64,000 nucleotides of DNA from Buttiauxella sp049686335 (GCF_049686335.1 NZ_JBAVHX010000021.1:62001-126000); one strand, 5' to 3'; numbered from the stretch's first letter, positions 17,796 through 27,214 are shown. Translations and numbers: made by a program. The notes: generated by a model not told the origin, from the letters alone.

Positions 17796-19105
17796 TATTC
17801 GGCCTCCAGAACCATAGCAGCACCCAGTCCACCCGCCGCGCAGGCGGTCACTAAACCAAATCCACCACCTCGACGACGTAATTCATGCAGTGTTTGGGTG
17901 ATCATTCGCGCACCAGTGGCGGCAAACGGATGACCGTAAGCAATAGAGCCGCCTGACACGTTGAATTTCGAGTCGTCTACTTCGCCAGTGGCATGGGCGC
18001 GGCCCAGCACATCACGCGCAAAACGTTCGCTGGCGAGCATTTTCAGGTTAGCCAATGTTTGCGCGGCAAACGCTTCGTGCATATCGAATAGGGTCAGGTC
18101 ATTCAATGTGATGCCTGCTCTTTCAAGCGCCAGTGGTGTCGCCCAGGCGGGGCCAAGCAACATGTCTTGCCAGACATCAACCGCGGTGAACGCGTAACTG
18201 CGCAGGTATCCCAGTGGCTTCAAACCCAACTCTTTCGCGCGGGACTCTGTCATCAGAATAACCGCAGCAGCACCATCGGTTAACGGTGTGCTGTTAGCGG
18301 CAGTCACAGTGCCATGTTTTCGGTCAAACGCAGGGCGCAGCTTCGCATAATCGACAATCGACGAGTTCTGGCGAACGTTATTATCTTCGGCGAAAGGCTG
18401 GCGATAAGGAGGGATAAAGGCGGTCATCACCTCATCTCTCAGTTTGCCTTCTTGCCAGGCAATTGCTGCTTTGGTATGGGAGCGATGCGCCAGAGCATCT
18501 TGTTGTTCACGCGTGATACCGTGGGTTTTCGCCATTTGTTCGGCAGTATCCCCCATCCGCAAACCGGTCGAGTATTCCGCAACCGCTGGCGGCACCGGCA
18601 ATAAATCACGAGGGCGTAAACGAGAGAAGAGTTTTAGCTTTTGCCCAAGGGTACGGGCTTTATTCGCATCAACCAGTACGCGCCCGAGCTTTTTACTCAC
18701 ACCAATGGGCAATACGGATGAGGAGTCAGCGCCGCCGGCAATCCCAGCGCGAATCGTACCCGCCATTAAACTTTCGGCGACATTCGCCACGGCCTGGAAA
18801 CTGGTCGCACAGGCACGGCTGACGCTGTAGGCGTCGGTGTGCACGCTCATCCCGGTGCCGAGGACAATTTCACGGGCAATATTAGGGGCTTCCGGCATCT
18901 GGACAACCTGGCCGAAAACTAATTGTTCAATGACTTCTGGGGGAATTTCGCTGCGGGCCAGTAATTCGCTGACCACCATGTTACCGAGATCGACGGCAGG
19001 TATACCGTGAAATGCCGTAGCCTGGCGCGCAAAAGGTGTGCGTAAACCACTGACAATGGCGATGCGGTCACCCTGACGGGTCACCAACGGAAGTGCCTGA
19101 CTCAT
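17795..19105 (-). CDS. fadI: 3-ketoacyl-CoA thiolase FadI
   Basis: FadI is the thiolase partner of FadJ, cleaving 3-ketoacyl-CoA with CoA to acetyl-CoA. The acylated cysteine lies in SRACATSFQAVANV (about residue 99), the catalytic histidine in GGSIAYGHPFAATG, and the second cysteine in TACAAGGLGAAMVLE at the C-terminus. Length 436 aa equals E. coli FadI. A candidate FadR operator lies about 90 bp upstream, which fits repression in the absence of long-chain acyl-CoA. Confidence 0.97.
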   Translation of the reverse strand: MSQALPLVTRQGDRIAIVSGLRTPFARQATAFHGIPAVDLGNMVVSELLARSEIPPEVIEQLVFGQVVQMPEAPNIAREIVLGTGMSVHTDAYSVSRACATSFQAVANVAESLMAGTIRAGIAGGADSSSVLPIGVSKKLGRVLVDANKARTLGQKLKLFSRLRPRDLLPVPPAVAEYSTGLRMGDTAEQMAKTHGITREQQDALAHRSHTKAAIAWQEGKLRDEVMTAFIPPYRQPFAEDNNVRQNSSIVDYAKLRPAFDRKHGTVTAANSTPLTDGAAAVILMTESRAKELGLKPLGYLRSYAFTAVDVWQDMLLGPAWATPLALERAGITLNDLTLFDMHEAFAAQTLANLKMLASERFARDVLGRAHATGEVDDSKFNVSGGSIAYGHPFAATGARMITQTLHELRRRGGGFGLVTACAAGGLGAAMVLEAE

Positions 19106-19194
19106 AACGCTCCCCTGTTCTTCCCTTAGTCCATGAATCGATAGCGGCGATGCCGTAACTTCATATTCCTGGGAATAAAATTGTAAAAGACCAA

Positions 19195-19211
19195 TAGTGG
19201 TCTGACCTGAT
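19195..19211. promoter_or_regulatory. Candidate FadR operator of fadIJ
   Basis: The 17-mer TAGTGGTCTGACCTGAT has the FadR core TGGTCNGACC intact. It lies 90-106 bp upstream of fadI. FadR repression of fadIJ is established in E. coli; acyl-CoA binding releases it. Confidence 0.7.
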
Positions 19212-19308
19212 CACAGTTTTAACCAAAAAGTTACATTCAGCCAACTAGGGGACGAAAGAATTGGGAGGGGGGACACGCTTTAGGGAAGGATAGTAAAGTG
19301 AAAGAAGG

Positions 19309-19377
19309 TGGATGACGCTTTCGCCTATCCACCCTACAGTTGGCACTTGCAGGTCGGATAAGCTTGCGCCATCCGAC
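19309..19377. repeat. Pair of REP-like palindromes
   Basis: Two palindromes occur in tandem: GTGGATGACGC..TATCCACCCTAC (19309-19338) and GTCGGATAAGC..CATCCGAC (19353-19377). Each folds on itself. They lie directly after the yfcZ stop codon, between yfcZ and the divergent start of fadI, and form a small BIME-like unit. The same two palindrome types recur at 14853, 27258, 45963-46435, 51555 and 60181. Confidence 0.8.
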
Positions 19378-19387
19378 ATTTTTACAA

Positions 19388-19672
19388 TTAACGCAGGCCC
19401 AGCTGGAAGATCATGGTCTCAGCCTGGCAGCTGAAGATGAAATCAATATCCAGACGAACGCCTTCAGCTTCTTCGGTAAACGTCGGAACGATCTGGCAAG
19501 GTTCGTTTTCAACTTCACGCGCTTTTGCACTCAGCGCTGCCAGGGTTTCGTCAGCTTCTGCTTTGGTCGCGAACACACGGCTGTAGGTTGCTGTGCAGTC
19601 GGTGTTATCAATGATGGAACCGACATCAATACAGCAGCAAACCGGGGTTTCATCAGCACTGTTTTTACTCAT
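19388..19672 (-). CDS. yfcZ: YfcZ/YiiS family protein
   Basis: A 94-aa cytoplasmic protein matching E. coli YfcZ (UPF0381), with the cysteine-rich ETPVCCCIDVG motif near the N-terminus and the C-terminus ETMIFQLGLR. Function is unknown. The start was set at MSKNSADETP because GAGGAAATC precedes it and the length then equals E. coli YfcZ; the frame stays open 14 codons further upstream. It sits between fadI and fadL, as in E. coli. Confidence 0.92.
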   Translation of the reverse strand: MSKNSADETPVCCCIDVGSIIDNTDCTATYSRVFATKAEADETLAALSAKAREVENEPCQIVPTFTEEAEGVRLDIDFIFSCQAETMIFQLGLR

Positions 19673-19917
19673 TTTATGATTTCCTCTGTATTTCGCATGA
19701 ACAGGATTAAACAATTCCTGCTTATTTTACGCTCCCTGTTGAAGCGACTCCAGTCGTTAATCTTGTCAAAATCCGCAAGTGACCCAAATCACACTTAAAA
19801 ATGATCTAAAACAAGATTCACCCATTTTGCGTAGTGACGCCAAACCCGATTTTGCCAGGCAGATCTCGTTTCGGTGATCAAATTTGAAAATTCTTAGATA
19901 CAAACTTGCAACATCCC

Positions 19918-19958
19918 ATCTGGTCAGACCTATACTCTCGCCACTGGTCTGATTTCTC
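19918..19958. promoter_or_regulatory. Two candidate FadR operators upstream of fadL
   Basis: Site 1 (19918-19934) ATCTGGTCAGACCTATA keeps the full CTGGTCNGACC core. Site 2 (19942-19958) CACTGGTCTGATTTCTC keeps CTGGTCNGA. Tandem FadR sites around the fadL promoter are known in E. coli. The rest of the 374-bp gap between yfcZ and fadL appears to be the divergent promoter region; I see no gene in it. Confidence 0.75.
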
Positions 19959-20046
19959 TGTAACAGATCAGCCCCTACTATTCGCGCTCCTGTTACGGTG
20001 TGTAACATTGTTTGTATAAAAATAAATCCATTATGAGGTTTTGGTC

Positions 20047-21369
20047 ATGAGCCAGAAAAACCTGTTTACAAAGTCAGCCCTCGCGGTTGCAGTGGCAATA
20101 GTCTCATCGCAGGCGTACTCAGCCGGCTTTCAATTAAACGAGTTCTCTTCCTCTGGCCTTGGCCGAGCTTACTCTGGGGAAGGTGCAGTCGCAGATAATG
20201 CGGGCTCTGCAAGCCGTAACCCTGCAACAATTATGATGTTTGACCGCCCTTCTTTCTCTGGCGGCGCAGTATTTGTTGATCCGGACGTTAATATTTCCGG
20301 TACGTCTCCAACAGGCCGTAGCACTGATGCTGATAACATCGCACCGACCGCCTGGGTTCCAAACCTCCACTTTGTTGCACCTATCAATGAACAATTTGGC
20401 TGGGGTGCTTCTGTTACATCTAACTACGGTTTAGCAACAGAATTCACAGACGATTACACAGCAGGTTCCATGGGCGGCAAAACCGACCTGGAAACGTTGA
20501 ACCTGAACCTGAGCGGCGCATACCGTTTGAACAGCAACTGGAGCTTCGGTCTTGGCTTTGATGCTGTCTATGCGAAAGCGAAAATCGAGCGTTACGCGGG
20601 CGACCTTGGCCAGCTAGTTGCAGGTTCCGGTGCACTGCCTCCTTCACTGGCAGGCCCAGTTTCCCGTATTCCATCCGACACCCAAATCGCGCACCTGAAA
20701 GGTGACGAGTGGGGCTACGGTTGGAACGCCGGTATCCTTTATGAAATCGATAAAGACAACCGCTACGGCTTCACTTACCGTTCAGAAATCAAAATCGACT
20801 TCGACGGCGACTATAAGAGCAACTTACCAGCCGCTTATAACCCGATCCTGTCTAACTTTGGTTTACCAGCAGGCACCAGCGGTCAAACCGTTCCAGGTTC
20901 TCTGACCCTGAACTTGCCAGAAATGTGGGAACTGTCCGGTTATAACAAAGTTGATCCACAGTGGGCGATTCACTACAGCCTGACTTACACCAGCTGGAGC
21001 CAGTTCCAGGAGCTGAAAGCGACCGGCACCAACGGCCAGACGCTGTTCTATAAAGATGAAAGCTTTAAAGATGCGTACCGTATTGCGGTCGGTACCACTT
21101 ACTTTATGGATAAGAACTGGACCTTCCGCACCGGTATCGCGTTCGATGACAGCCCGGTTCCAGCAGATCACCGTTCTATTTCTATCCCGGATCAGGACCG
21201 CTTCTGGATCAGTGCAGGTACCACCTACGCATTTAACGACGATGCGTCTGTAGACCTGGGCGTTTCCTATATGCACGGTCAGAACGTTGAAATCAAAGAA
21301 GGCCCTTACACCTTCCGTTCTGAAGGTAAAGCGTGGCTGTACGGCATGAACTTTAACTACGCATTCTAA
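20047..21369 (+). CDS. fadL: Long-chain fatty acid outer membrane channel FadL
   Basis: FadL is a 14-stranded outer-membrane beta-barrel that takes up long-chain fatty acids. A signal peptide (MSQKNLFTKSALAVAVAIVS, cleavage after SQAYSA) precedes the plug domain beginning GFQLNEFSSSGLGRAYSGEG, which carries the conserved NPA motif (SRNPATIMMF). The barrel ends in the aromatic C-terminus NFNYAF. Length is 440 aa. The ATG at 20047 was chosen over an in-frame TTG two codons upstream because it matches E. coli and has GAGG in front. Regulation by FadR is likely. Confidence 0.97.
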   Translation: MSQKNLFTKSALAVAVAIVSSQAYSAGFQLNEFSSSGLGRAYSGEGAVADNAGSASRNPATIMMFDRPSFSGGAVFVDPDVNISGTSPTGRSTDADNIAPTAWVPNLHFVAPINEQFGWGASVTSNYGLATEFTDDYTAGSMGGKTDLETLNLNLSGAYRLNSNWSFGLGFDAVYAKAKIERYAGDLGQLVAGSGALPPSLAGPVSRIPSDTQIAHLKGDEWGYGWNAGILYEIDKDNRYGFTYRSEIKIDFDGDYKSNLPAAYNPILSNFGLPAGTSGQTVPGSLTLNLPEMWELSGYNKVDPQWAIHYSLTYTSWSQFQELKATGTNGQTLFYKDESFKDAYRIAVGTTYFMDKNWTFRTGIAFDDSPVPADHRSISIPDQDRFWISAGTTYAFNDDASVDLGVSYMHGQNVEIKEGPYTFRSEGKAWLYGMNFNYAF

Positions 21370-21383
21370 TAGTTAACAGTGAC

Positions 21384-21415
21384 AAAAAAGGCGAAACCGT
21401 GGTTTCGCCTTTTTT
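21384..21415 (+). terminator. Bidirectional terminator between fadL and mlaA
   Basis: AAAAAAGGCGAAACC-GT-GGTTTCGCCTTTTTT is a strong hairpin with A-run on one side and T-run on the other. It can end both fadL and the converging mlaA transcript. Confidence 0.92.
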
Positions 21416-21437
21416 ATTGGTCTCGCAAAGCGAGTAC

Positions 21438-22196
21438 TTACTGAGAGTCGATATCTTTCAGGTCGTCCTGAATAGACTCGGCATTCGGGTTCTCATCTGG
21501 AGAAAGTTTCCCGCCGTTTGCCAGGAAATCATGGCGTTGGAAGTAAGCTTCACGCACCAAAATGTACGGGTCTGAAGATTGTTTTAGCAAGCCTTCAGAA
21601 TCCAACAACTGCGCACGCGTTTCGATACCTTCAAGAGTCCATTTGCCCAGCGACATCCACCAGGTTAGCCAGGACAGTGGGGCATACAAATTGTCTACCA
21701 TCTCACCGCCATCTTCACGAATCGTGAAGCTACCGTACGCCGGTAATTGCACATAAGGACCATAGCCAACGCCATAATGCCCAAGTGTGGTACCAAAACG
21801 GTTTGGCTCAAGGCGTTGTAACTTCGGATTGGCCATGCCAGCAACATCAATGAAACCGCCCATGCCCAACAAGGTATTCAGGAAGAAGCGGGTGAAATGC
21901 ACCATCCCCTGATACGGGTCGCCCTGAATAAAGTTGTTCACCATAGACGCTGGTTCTTCGAGGTTACTGGTGAAGTTGCTCAGCCCATTACGCGCTGGTT
22001 GCGGCATGTAATCTCGCCACACCACAGCAACCGGGCGCACCACATACGGGTCCAACACATTAAAGTTGAAGTCGTACATCGTGCGGTTGAACCCTTCTAA
22101 TGGATCCGAACGCCCTTGCGGTTGTGTATCGGCCGAACTCGCACAGCCGACTAAAACGGTAGCGGCAAGTGCTATCCCGGTCAGGCGGAAATTCAT
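21438..22196 (-). CDS. mlaA: Outer membrane lipoprotein MlaA (VacJ)
   Basis: MlaA is the outer-membrane component of the Mla system, which removes misplaced phospholipids from the outer leaflet and passes them to MlaC. The N-terminal signal ends in the lipobox LVGCASS (lipidated Cys at about residue 18), followed by the family block DPLEGFNRTMYDFNFNVLDP. Conserved VNNFIQGDP and LGHYGVGYGPYVQLP are present. Length 252 aa is normal. It begins 13 bp after the ccmH stop codon on the same strand, so it may be read through from the ccm operon. Confidence 0.95.
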   Translation of the reverse strand: MNFRLTGIALAATVLVGCASSADTQPQGRSDPLEGFNRTMYDFNFNVLDPYVVRPVAVVWRDYMPQPARNGLSNFTSNLEEPASMVNNFIQGDPYQGMVHFTRFFLNTLLGMGGFIDVAGMANPKLQRLEPNRFGTTLGHYGVGYGPYVQLPAYGSFTIREDGGEMVDNLYAPLSWLTWWMSLGKWTLEGIETRAQLLDSEGLLKQSSDPYILVREAYFQRHDFLANGGKLSPDENPNAESIQDDLKDIDSQ

Positions 22197-22209
22197 ATGT
22201 CTCTCCCTG

Positions 22210-23292
22210 TTATTTTTGCTCTACGCTCTCAGGTTTGGTGTTGTCCATGCCAGCTTGCGCGGCCTTTGCCTGTTCGATGCTTCTTTGCACCACGGCCCGA
22301 CGCTGGTCGTTTGCTGGTAGGACTTGCAACATGATTTGCCATGCACCAATCGCTTCGCGGTACTGTTGTTGTTCGAATGCGTTAAAAGCCAGCAGGCTTA
22401 ATACACGAACATTCGTATGGTCCGTTTTGAGGAGCTCTCTTAACAGATTCCCACCCAGTTGGTTATCCTGCGGATCTCCGCTGCGCGTCAATACTTCAGC
22501 ATAGCCCAGCTTTACATTACTGTTGGAGGGCGACAGTTTATACGCATGTGCAAAGGCTTGCGTAGCGATTGTTGCATTATTCAGAACCATACCAATACGC
22601 CCGAGCATCATCCAGCCCTCAATATTGTTAGGTTCGTACTGCAATTGCGTACGTAATCCCAGCCCCAACGCGGCCATTTCTGGCATATCCAGCGGTCTGG
22701 CTTGGGGATCTAATGCACGCTGTAAAAGCTGCGGAGTCTGATCCGAGACTTTTTTCCAGGCGCGCACTTGTTGGATGTCCGAGGTTTTCAGATAGACACC
22801 CACGCTCACTACAATCAACAACACCGCTCCTGGGGCGAAAAACCAGAAGTGGGCTTTTTTGCTAATAACAGGCGGCGCTTCAGTTTCCGGTTCATCCGTA
22901 AAATGCACCCGCCGTTTGCGGCTACGCATCACAATCACGCACGCGCCCCCCAGAATAAACAGCACAGGAAGCACCCATAAGATGAGAGTGGCAGGCGTCA
23001 TCGGCGGTTCGTACGTCACGAAATTGCCGTATCTTTCCACCATATAATCGATGATTTGTTGCTTCGTTTTGCCCTGCTGCTGCAGTTCATAGACTTTCAG
23101 ACGCATGTCAGAAGCAATCATTGCGTTGGAATCAGCAATGCTATTGTTCTGGCATTTCGGGCAGCGCAGTTGTTCAGTCAACTGACGGAATTGCTGCTCC
23201 TGCGCCTCATCTTTGAACTGGAAAGTATCGATAGCCGCCAGAACATTAAAGGAGAACAGGAATGCGACGATCAGTAGCCATCCGCGTTTCAT
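22210..23292 (-). CDS. ccmH: Cytochrome c maturation protein CcmH (CcmH-CcmI fusion)
   Basis: CcmH helps keep the apocytochrome haem-binding cysteines reduced and takes part in haem ligation. The N-terminal part has a signal sequence and the thioredoxin-independent redox motif LRCPKCQNNS, then a transmembrane segment (about 104-124). The C-terminal part has a second membrane segment and TPR-like helices (YEPNNIEGWMMLGRIGMVLN), corresponding to CcmI in organisms where the two are separate. At 360 aa it resembles the fused E. coli CcmH. It overlaps dsbE by 4 bp. Confidence 0.95.
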   Translation of the reverse strand: MKRGWLLIVAFLFSFNVLAAIDTFQFKDEAQEQQFRQLTEQLRCPKCQNNSIADSNAMIASDMRLKVYELQQQGKTKQQIIDYMVERYGNFVTYEPPMTPATLILWVLPVLFILGGACVIVMRSRKRRVHFTDEPETEAPPVISKKAHFWFFAPGAVLLIVVSVGVYLKTSDIQQVRAWKKVSDQTPQLLQRALDPQARPLDMPEMAALGLGLRTQLQYEPNNIEGWMMLGRIGMVLNNATIATQAFAHAYKLSPSNSNVKLGYAEVLTRSGDPQDNQLGGNLLRELLKTDHTNVRVLSLLAFNAFEQQQYREAIGAWQIMLQVLPANDQRRAVVQRSIEQAKAAQAGMDNTKPESVEQK

Positions 23293-23846
23293 GCGCCAGC
23301 CTCCTTGTTATATTTATCCCACAGCGGTTTTAGCTCTTGCTGCCAGACGCGATCGTTTAGATCGCCCGCATGGCGGTAGCGAATGATCCCTTTACCATCG
23401 ATCAGAAATGTTTCCGGTGCGCCGTAGACCCCGAGATCCAGACCCAACATCCCGTTGCCATCAAACAGACTCAGCGCGTAAGGATTACCTAATTCATTGA
23501 GCCAGTTAATCGCTTTGCGGCGATCGTCTTTATAGTTCATGCCAACCACGCGGACGCCCTGCGCTTTCAGCCCGTTAAGATACTGATGCTCAGCGCGACA
23601 GGTTGGGCACCACGTCGCCCAGACGTTGAGTAACAACGGTTTGCCGTCGTTGAGCACCGCCTGGTCATAAATCTTGCCGGGGTTTTCCAGCGACTCAAGA
23701 CGAAACACCGGGACCGGCTTTCCAACCAGCGCCGACTCAAGGTTGCTCGGGTCATCGCCCTGCGCATTTCGCGCCAGTTGCCATAACAGCATCGCGGCCA
23801 GCAGTAAAAACAGCCCTAAAGGAACAAACAATATTTTGCGCTTCAT
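23289..23846 (-). CDS. dsbE: Thiol:disulfide interchange protein DsbE/CcmG
   Basis: This membrane-anchored periplasmic thioredoxin-like protein reduces the CXXCH disulfide of apocytochrome c. An N-terminal anchor (about residues 5-24) is followed by the thioredoxin fold with active site WATWCPTCRAEH and the CcmG-specific GVYGAPETFLIDGKG loop. Length 185 aa is standard. The start overlaps the ccmF stop (ATGA) and the stop overlaps the ccmH start, indicating tight coupling in the operon. Confidence 0.96.
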   Translation of the reverse strand: MKRKILFVPLGLFLLLAAMLLWQLARNAQGDDPSNLESALVGKPVPVFRLESLENPGKIYDQAVLNDGKPLLLNVWATWCPTCRAEHQYLNGLKAQGVRVVGMNYKDDRRKAINWLNELGNPYALSLFDGNGMLGLDLGVYGAPETFLIDGKGIIRYRHAGDLNDRVWQQELKPLWDKYNKEAGA

Positions 23847-25795
23847 GCAGCCTCCGGCTCGTTTTTACGCATTCTGTATCGCGGGTCAAACAAACAGAAC
23901 AGGCCACCAAGGGTCATCAGAATGCCGCCCATCCAAATCCAGCGCACGAACGGTTTGTAGTAGAGGCGCACTGCCCAACTGCCGTCGTCTAACTCTTCTC
24001 CGAGTGCCGCGTAAAGGTCACGCGTTACGCCGCCATCAATGGCGGCTTCGGTCATCATCGCGCGGTTACTGTTGTAGAAACGCTTTTCTGCATGCAGCGT
24101 AGCTTCCGGCTTACCATTGCGCGTGACGTCGATAATACCCACGCCGCCACGGTAGTTCGGACCAGTCAGCTCATGAACATCGCGGAAGACAAAGTGGTAC
24201 TGGTGGATGTCGATGCTGTCGCCCGCTTTCATCCGTACGTCGCGTTCAATGCTGTAATTCTGGCTAAAGGCGATGCCAACAACCGTAACGGCCAGTCCCA
24301 AATGACCGAACACCATGCCCCAATGGCTGCGCGGTAATTTCCATAACCCTTTGACCAGGCCGTGGCGATGGGTCGCACGTTCATAGACTTCCATTAGCGC
24401 CAGCACAAACACCCACATCGCCATCAGCAAACCGACTACCGTCATGGCTTCGACGCGGTCCTGCATTATCCACGGCAGCAACAGTGAAAGCGCCACGGTG
24501 ATTGCCAGCGCAATCGCCAGCCGTTTGACTAATTTTTTTGATTCATCGCGCCGCCAGCGTACCAGCGGGCCAATCCCCATCAGCAAGGCAAAGGGCGCCA
24601 TCAGTGCGGTGAACATGGTGTTAAAGAAGGGTTCGCCAATGGAAATACTGCCCAGCCCGAGTTGTTTGTGCACCAGCGGCAGTAACGTCCCCAGCAATAC
24701 CACTAACATCGCGGCAATGAGCAGCACGTTATTGCCGAGCAAAAATGATTCCCGGGACCACAAACTATTGCCCACGCGGGAGCGGACTTTGCTCCCTTTC
24801 ACCGCGTAAAGCAGCAGCGAGCCGCCAATCACGATGACCAGGAAGGCGAGGATAAACATCCCGCGCGCCGGATCGGAGGCAAAGGAGTGTACCGAAACCA
24901 ACACCCCTGAGCGCACAAGGAAGGTGCCCAACAAACATAGCGAGAATGCGGTGATTGCCAGCAACACGGTCCAGGCTTTAAAGCTGCCACGTTTTTCAGT
25001 TACGGAAAGCGAGTGAATCAGCGCCGTTCCCGCAAGCCACGGCATAAACGACGCGTTCTCTACCGGGTCCCAGAACCACCAGCCGCCCCAGCCCAACTCG
25101 TAATAAGCCCAGGCCGACCCTAACACAATGCCGATGGTTAAAAATGACCACGCGGCTAACGTCCACGGACGCGTCCAGCGCGCCCATGCAGAATCCAGTT
25201 TCCCTGCCATTAAGGCCGCGATAGAAAACGCAAACGCCACGGAGAAACCGACATACCCCATGTATAGCAACGGCGGGTGGAATATCAGCCCGATATCCTG
25301 CAACAGGGGATTCAAATCGCGCCCTTCTATCGGGAAATCAGGCAAGGTGCGGGTAAAGGGATTCGAGGTGAAAATGATAAACAGCAGGAAGCCGAAATTA
25401 ATCATCCCCATAACGGCCAGAACACGCGCTACCGCATCTTGCGGCATACTGCGGCTGAACAATGCCACCGCAAAAGTCCAGGTACTCAGCAACAACACCC
25501 ACAGCAGTAATGAGCCTTCGTGCGCACCCCAGGTCGCGGCCACGCGATACCAGACGGGCAACTCGGTATTGGAGTTATTGGCGACATATAGCACGGTAAA
25601 ATCGTTGACCACAAACGCGTTCACCAGCACTAAGAAACTGGCACACAACGTGATAAACAGCGCCCAGGCCAGTGGACGGGCTGATGCCATTAATCGTGAG
25701 TCATTGCGTTTCACGCCCCACAGCGGATAAACGCTAAGTAACAATGACCAGCCAAGCGCCAGGCACAGCAAAAAACTGCCAATTTCAGGCATCAT
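23843..25795 (-). CDS. ccmF: Haem lyase subunit CcmF
   Basis: CcmF is the large integral-membrane subunit of the cytochrome c haem lyase, taking haem from holo-CcmE and attaching it to apocytochrome. The tryptophan-rich WWD motif GWGGWWFWDPVENASFMPW is intact, and conserved periplasmic histidines lie in LIFHPPLLYMGYVG and VHSFASDPARG. About fifteen membrane segments are predicted by eye. At 650 aa it is close to the E. coli size. Start and stop overlap neighbours by ATGA. Confidence 0.97.
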   Translation of the reverse strand: MMPEIGSFLLCLALGWSLLLSVYPLWGVKRNDSRLMASARPLAWALFITLCASFLVLVNAFVVNDFTVLYVANNSNTELPVWYRVAATWGAHEGSLLLWVLLLSTWTFAVALFSRSMPQDAVARVLAVMGMINFGFLLFIIFTSNPFTRTLPDFPIEGRDLNPLLQDIGLIFHPPLLYMGYVGFSVAFAFSIAALMAGKLDSAWARWTRPWTLAAWSFLTIGIVLGSAWAYYELGWGGWWFWDPVENASFMPWLAGTALIHSLSVTEKRGSFKAWTVLLAITAFSLCLLGTFLVRSGVLVSVHSFASDPARGMFILAFLVIVIGGSLLLYAVKGSKVRSRVGNSLWSRESFLLGNNVLLIAAMLVVLLGTLLPLVHKQLGLGSISIGEPFFNTMFTALMAPFALLMGIGPLVRWRRDESKKLVKRLAIALAITVALSLLLPWIMQDRVEAMTVVGLLMAMWVFVLALMEVYERATHRHGLVKGLWKLPRSHWGMVFGHLGLAVTVVGIAFSQNYSIERDVRMKAGDSIDIHQYHFVFRDVHELTGPNYRGGVGIIDVTRNGKPEATLHAEKRFYNSNRAMMTEAAIDGGVTRDLYAALGEELDDGSWAVRLYYKPFVRWIWMGGILMTLGGLFCLFDPRYRMRKNEPEAA

Positions 25796-26271
25796 GAAGC
25801 GTTATCCTTATAGGCCTGAGGTGCGCGCTGGTGATTTTTATCCATCGCTTCTTTGACTTCCGGCGGTGTGTAGTTTTCGTCATGCTTTGCCAGCACTTCT
25901 TTTGCTTCAACTTTGTTTCCTGCGGCAAAGACACCTTGCGCTACCACTCCCTGCCCTTCACGGAACAGATCCGGCAAAATACCAACGTAACTGACATCGA
26001 TAACGCCACTGGCATCGTAAATTTTGAACGTCACTTTCAACGTCTGGTTATCACGTTTTACGCTGCCAGGCTGAACCATGCCGCCCACACGCAGACGCTG
26101 CCCGACTTCGGGTAACTGATGGCTTTCACCTTTGCCATACAGGATTTCGCTCGGCGTATAGAACAGGTCGATATTGCTGCGCAGCGCGTACAACACCAGG
26201 GTGATGGTCAACCCCAATCCCACCAGCACCGCAATTGCCAGGTAGAGCCGATTTTTACGACGAAGATTCAT
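25792..26271 (-). CDS. ccmE: Haem chaperone CcmE
   Basis: CcmE binds haem covalently in the periplasm and delivers it to CcmF. The haem-binding histidine H130 and the following Y134 are seen in the motif LAKHDENY, near the C-terminus. One N-terminal membrane anchor (about residues 9-30) precedes an OB-fold domain. Length is 159 aa. Coupled by ATGA overlaps to ccmD upstream and ccmF downstream. Confidence 0.97.
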   Translation of the reverse strand: MNLRRKNRLYLAIAVLVGLGLTITLVLYALRSNIDLFYTPSEILYGKGESHQLPEVGQRLRVGGMVQPGSVKRDNQTLKVTFKIYDASGVIDVSYVGILPDLFREGQGVVAQGVFAAGNKVEAKEVLAKHDENYTPPEVKEAMDKNHQRAPQAYKDNAS

Positions 26272-26480
26272 TCCATTCCCTCTGCGCGTTGTGCTGCATG
26301 AATACGCTTTTCTCGTGCTTGTTGGCGGCTGACAGAGTTTAAAATAGTGCGACGCTGTATGCGGGTATGGACCACCAATATCAGTAACGGAATGAACGTC
26401 ATTGCGACAGCAAGCCAGACGAAAAACGCATAGCCTCCCATGGCAAAAAAATCACTCCAGTTTACAAATGCGCTTTTCAT
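26268..26480 (-). CDS. ccmD: Haem exporter protein CcmD
   Basis: This 70-aa single-span membrane protein helps release holo-CcmE from the CcmABC complex. The N-terminal SDFFAMGGYAFFVWLAVAMT membrane region followed by a basic cytoplasmic tail is typical of CcmD. Position between ccmC and ccmE with ATGA overlaps on both sides supports the call. Confidence 0.94.
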   Translation of the reverse strand: MKSAFVNWSDFFAMGGYAFFVWLAVAMTFIPLLILVVHTRIQRRTILNSVSRQQAREKRIHAAQRAEGME

Positions 26481-27214
26481 GCGTTTCTCCCTTTATTCAC
26501 CAGTGCCAAAACCCACGGGCGGCGCTGCTCCTGAAGCAAAATCAGGTTACGCAAACGCATTAACGTCAGGGTGATAAACAGCATCAGAAAACCGAAAATG
26601 GTGAAGCGCAACGGCGTACGCATGGAAGGGTCAATGCTTTGCTGCATATTGGTCGAGCCCTGGTGCAAGGTGTTCCACCATTCGACCGAGTAGTGAATAA
26701 TCGGTAAGTTCACCACGCCCACCAGCACCAGGATCCCTGCGGCACGCCCGGCCAGGCGGCGGTCGTCAAAGGCGTTATACAGCGCAATCACGCCGATATA
26801 GAGAAACAGCAGCACCAGTTCGGAAGTCAGGCGAGCATCCCATACCCACCAGGTTCCCCACATCGGTTTGCCCCATGCAGAACCCGTCACGAGTGCGATA
26901 AACGTAAACACCGCACCTACAGGCGCCATCGCCGCAACCGCGAGATCTGACATCTTCATTTGCCAGACGAGGCCAATAAATGCAGCGATTGCCATCGAGC
27001 CATAAATCCCCATCGACCAGATAGCCGCCGGGACATGTAGATACATAATGCGATAGCTCTGGCCTTGTTGATAATCCGCGGGCGCAAATCCAAAGCCCCA
27101 GACACACCCGACCACCAGCAGCACGGCACTGATGAGGGCGCACCACGGCACAAAATAACCGCATAGCTGATAAAGGCGCTCGGGTTTAGCGAGCTGATGT
27201 AACCATTTCCACAT
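26477..27214 (-). CDS. ccmC: Haem export/handling protein CcmC
   Basis: CcmC loads haem onto CcmE. The WWD motif MWGTWWVWDARLTSELVL and flanking histidines (MYLHVPAAIWS, HYSVEWWNTLHQ) are present in a six-helix protein. The start at MWKWLHQ gives 245 aa, the E. coli length; an upstream in-frame extension of 23 codons runs into a REP-like repeat and is unlikely to be translated. Unlike the other junctions in the operon, ccmC is separated from ccmB by 82 bp, containing that repeat. Confidence 0.95.
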   Translation of the reverse strand: MWKWLHQLAKPERLYQLCGYFVPWCALISAVLLVVGCVWGFGFAPADYQQGQSYRIMYLHVPAAIWSMGIYGSMAIAAFIGLVWQMKMSDLAVAAMAPVGAVFTFIALVTGSAWGKPMWGTWWVWDARLTSELVLLFLYIGVIALYNAFDDRRLAGRAAGILVLVGVVNLPIIHYSVEWWNTLHQGSTNMQQSIDPSMRTPLRFTIFGFLMLFITLTLMRLRNLILLQEQRRPWVLALVNKGRNA

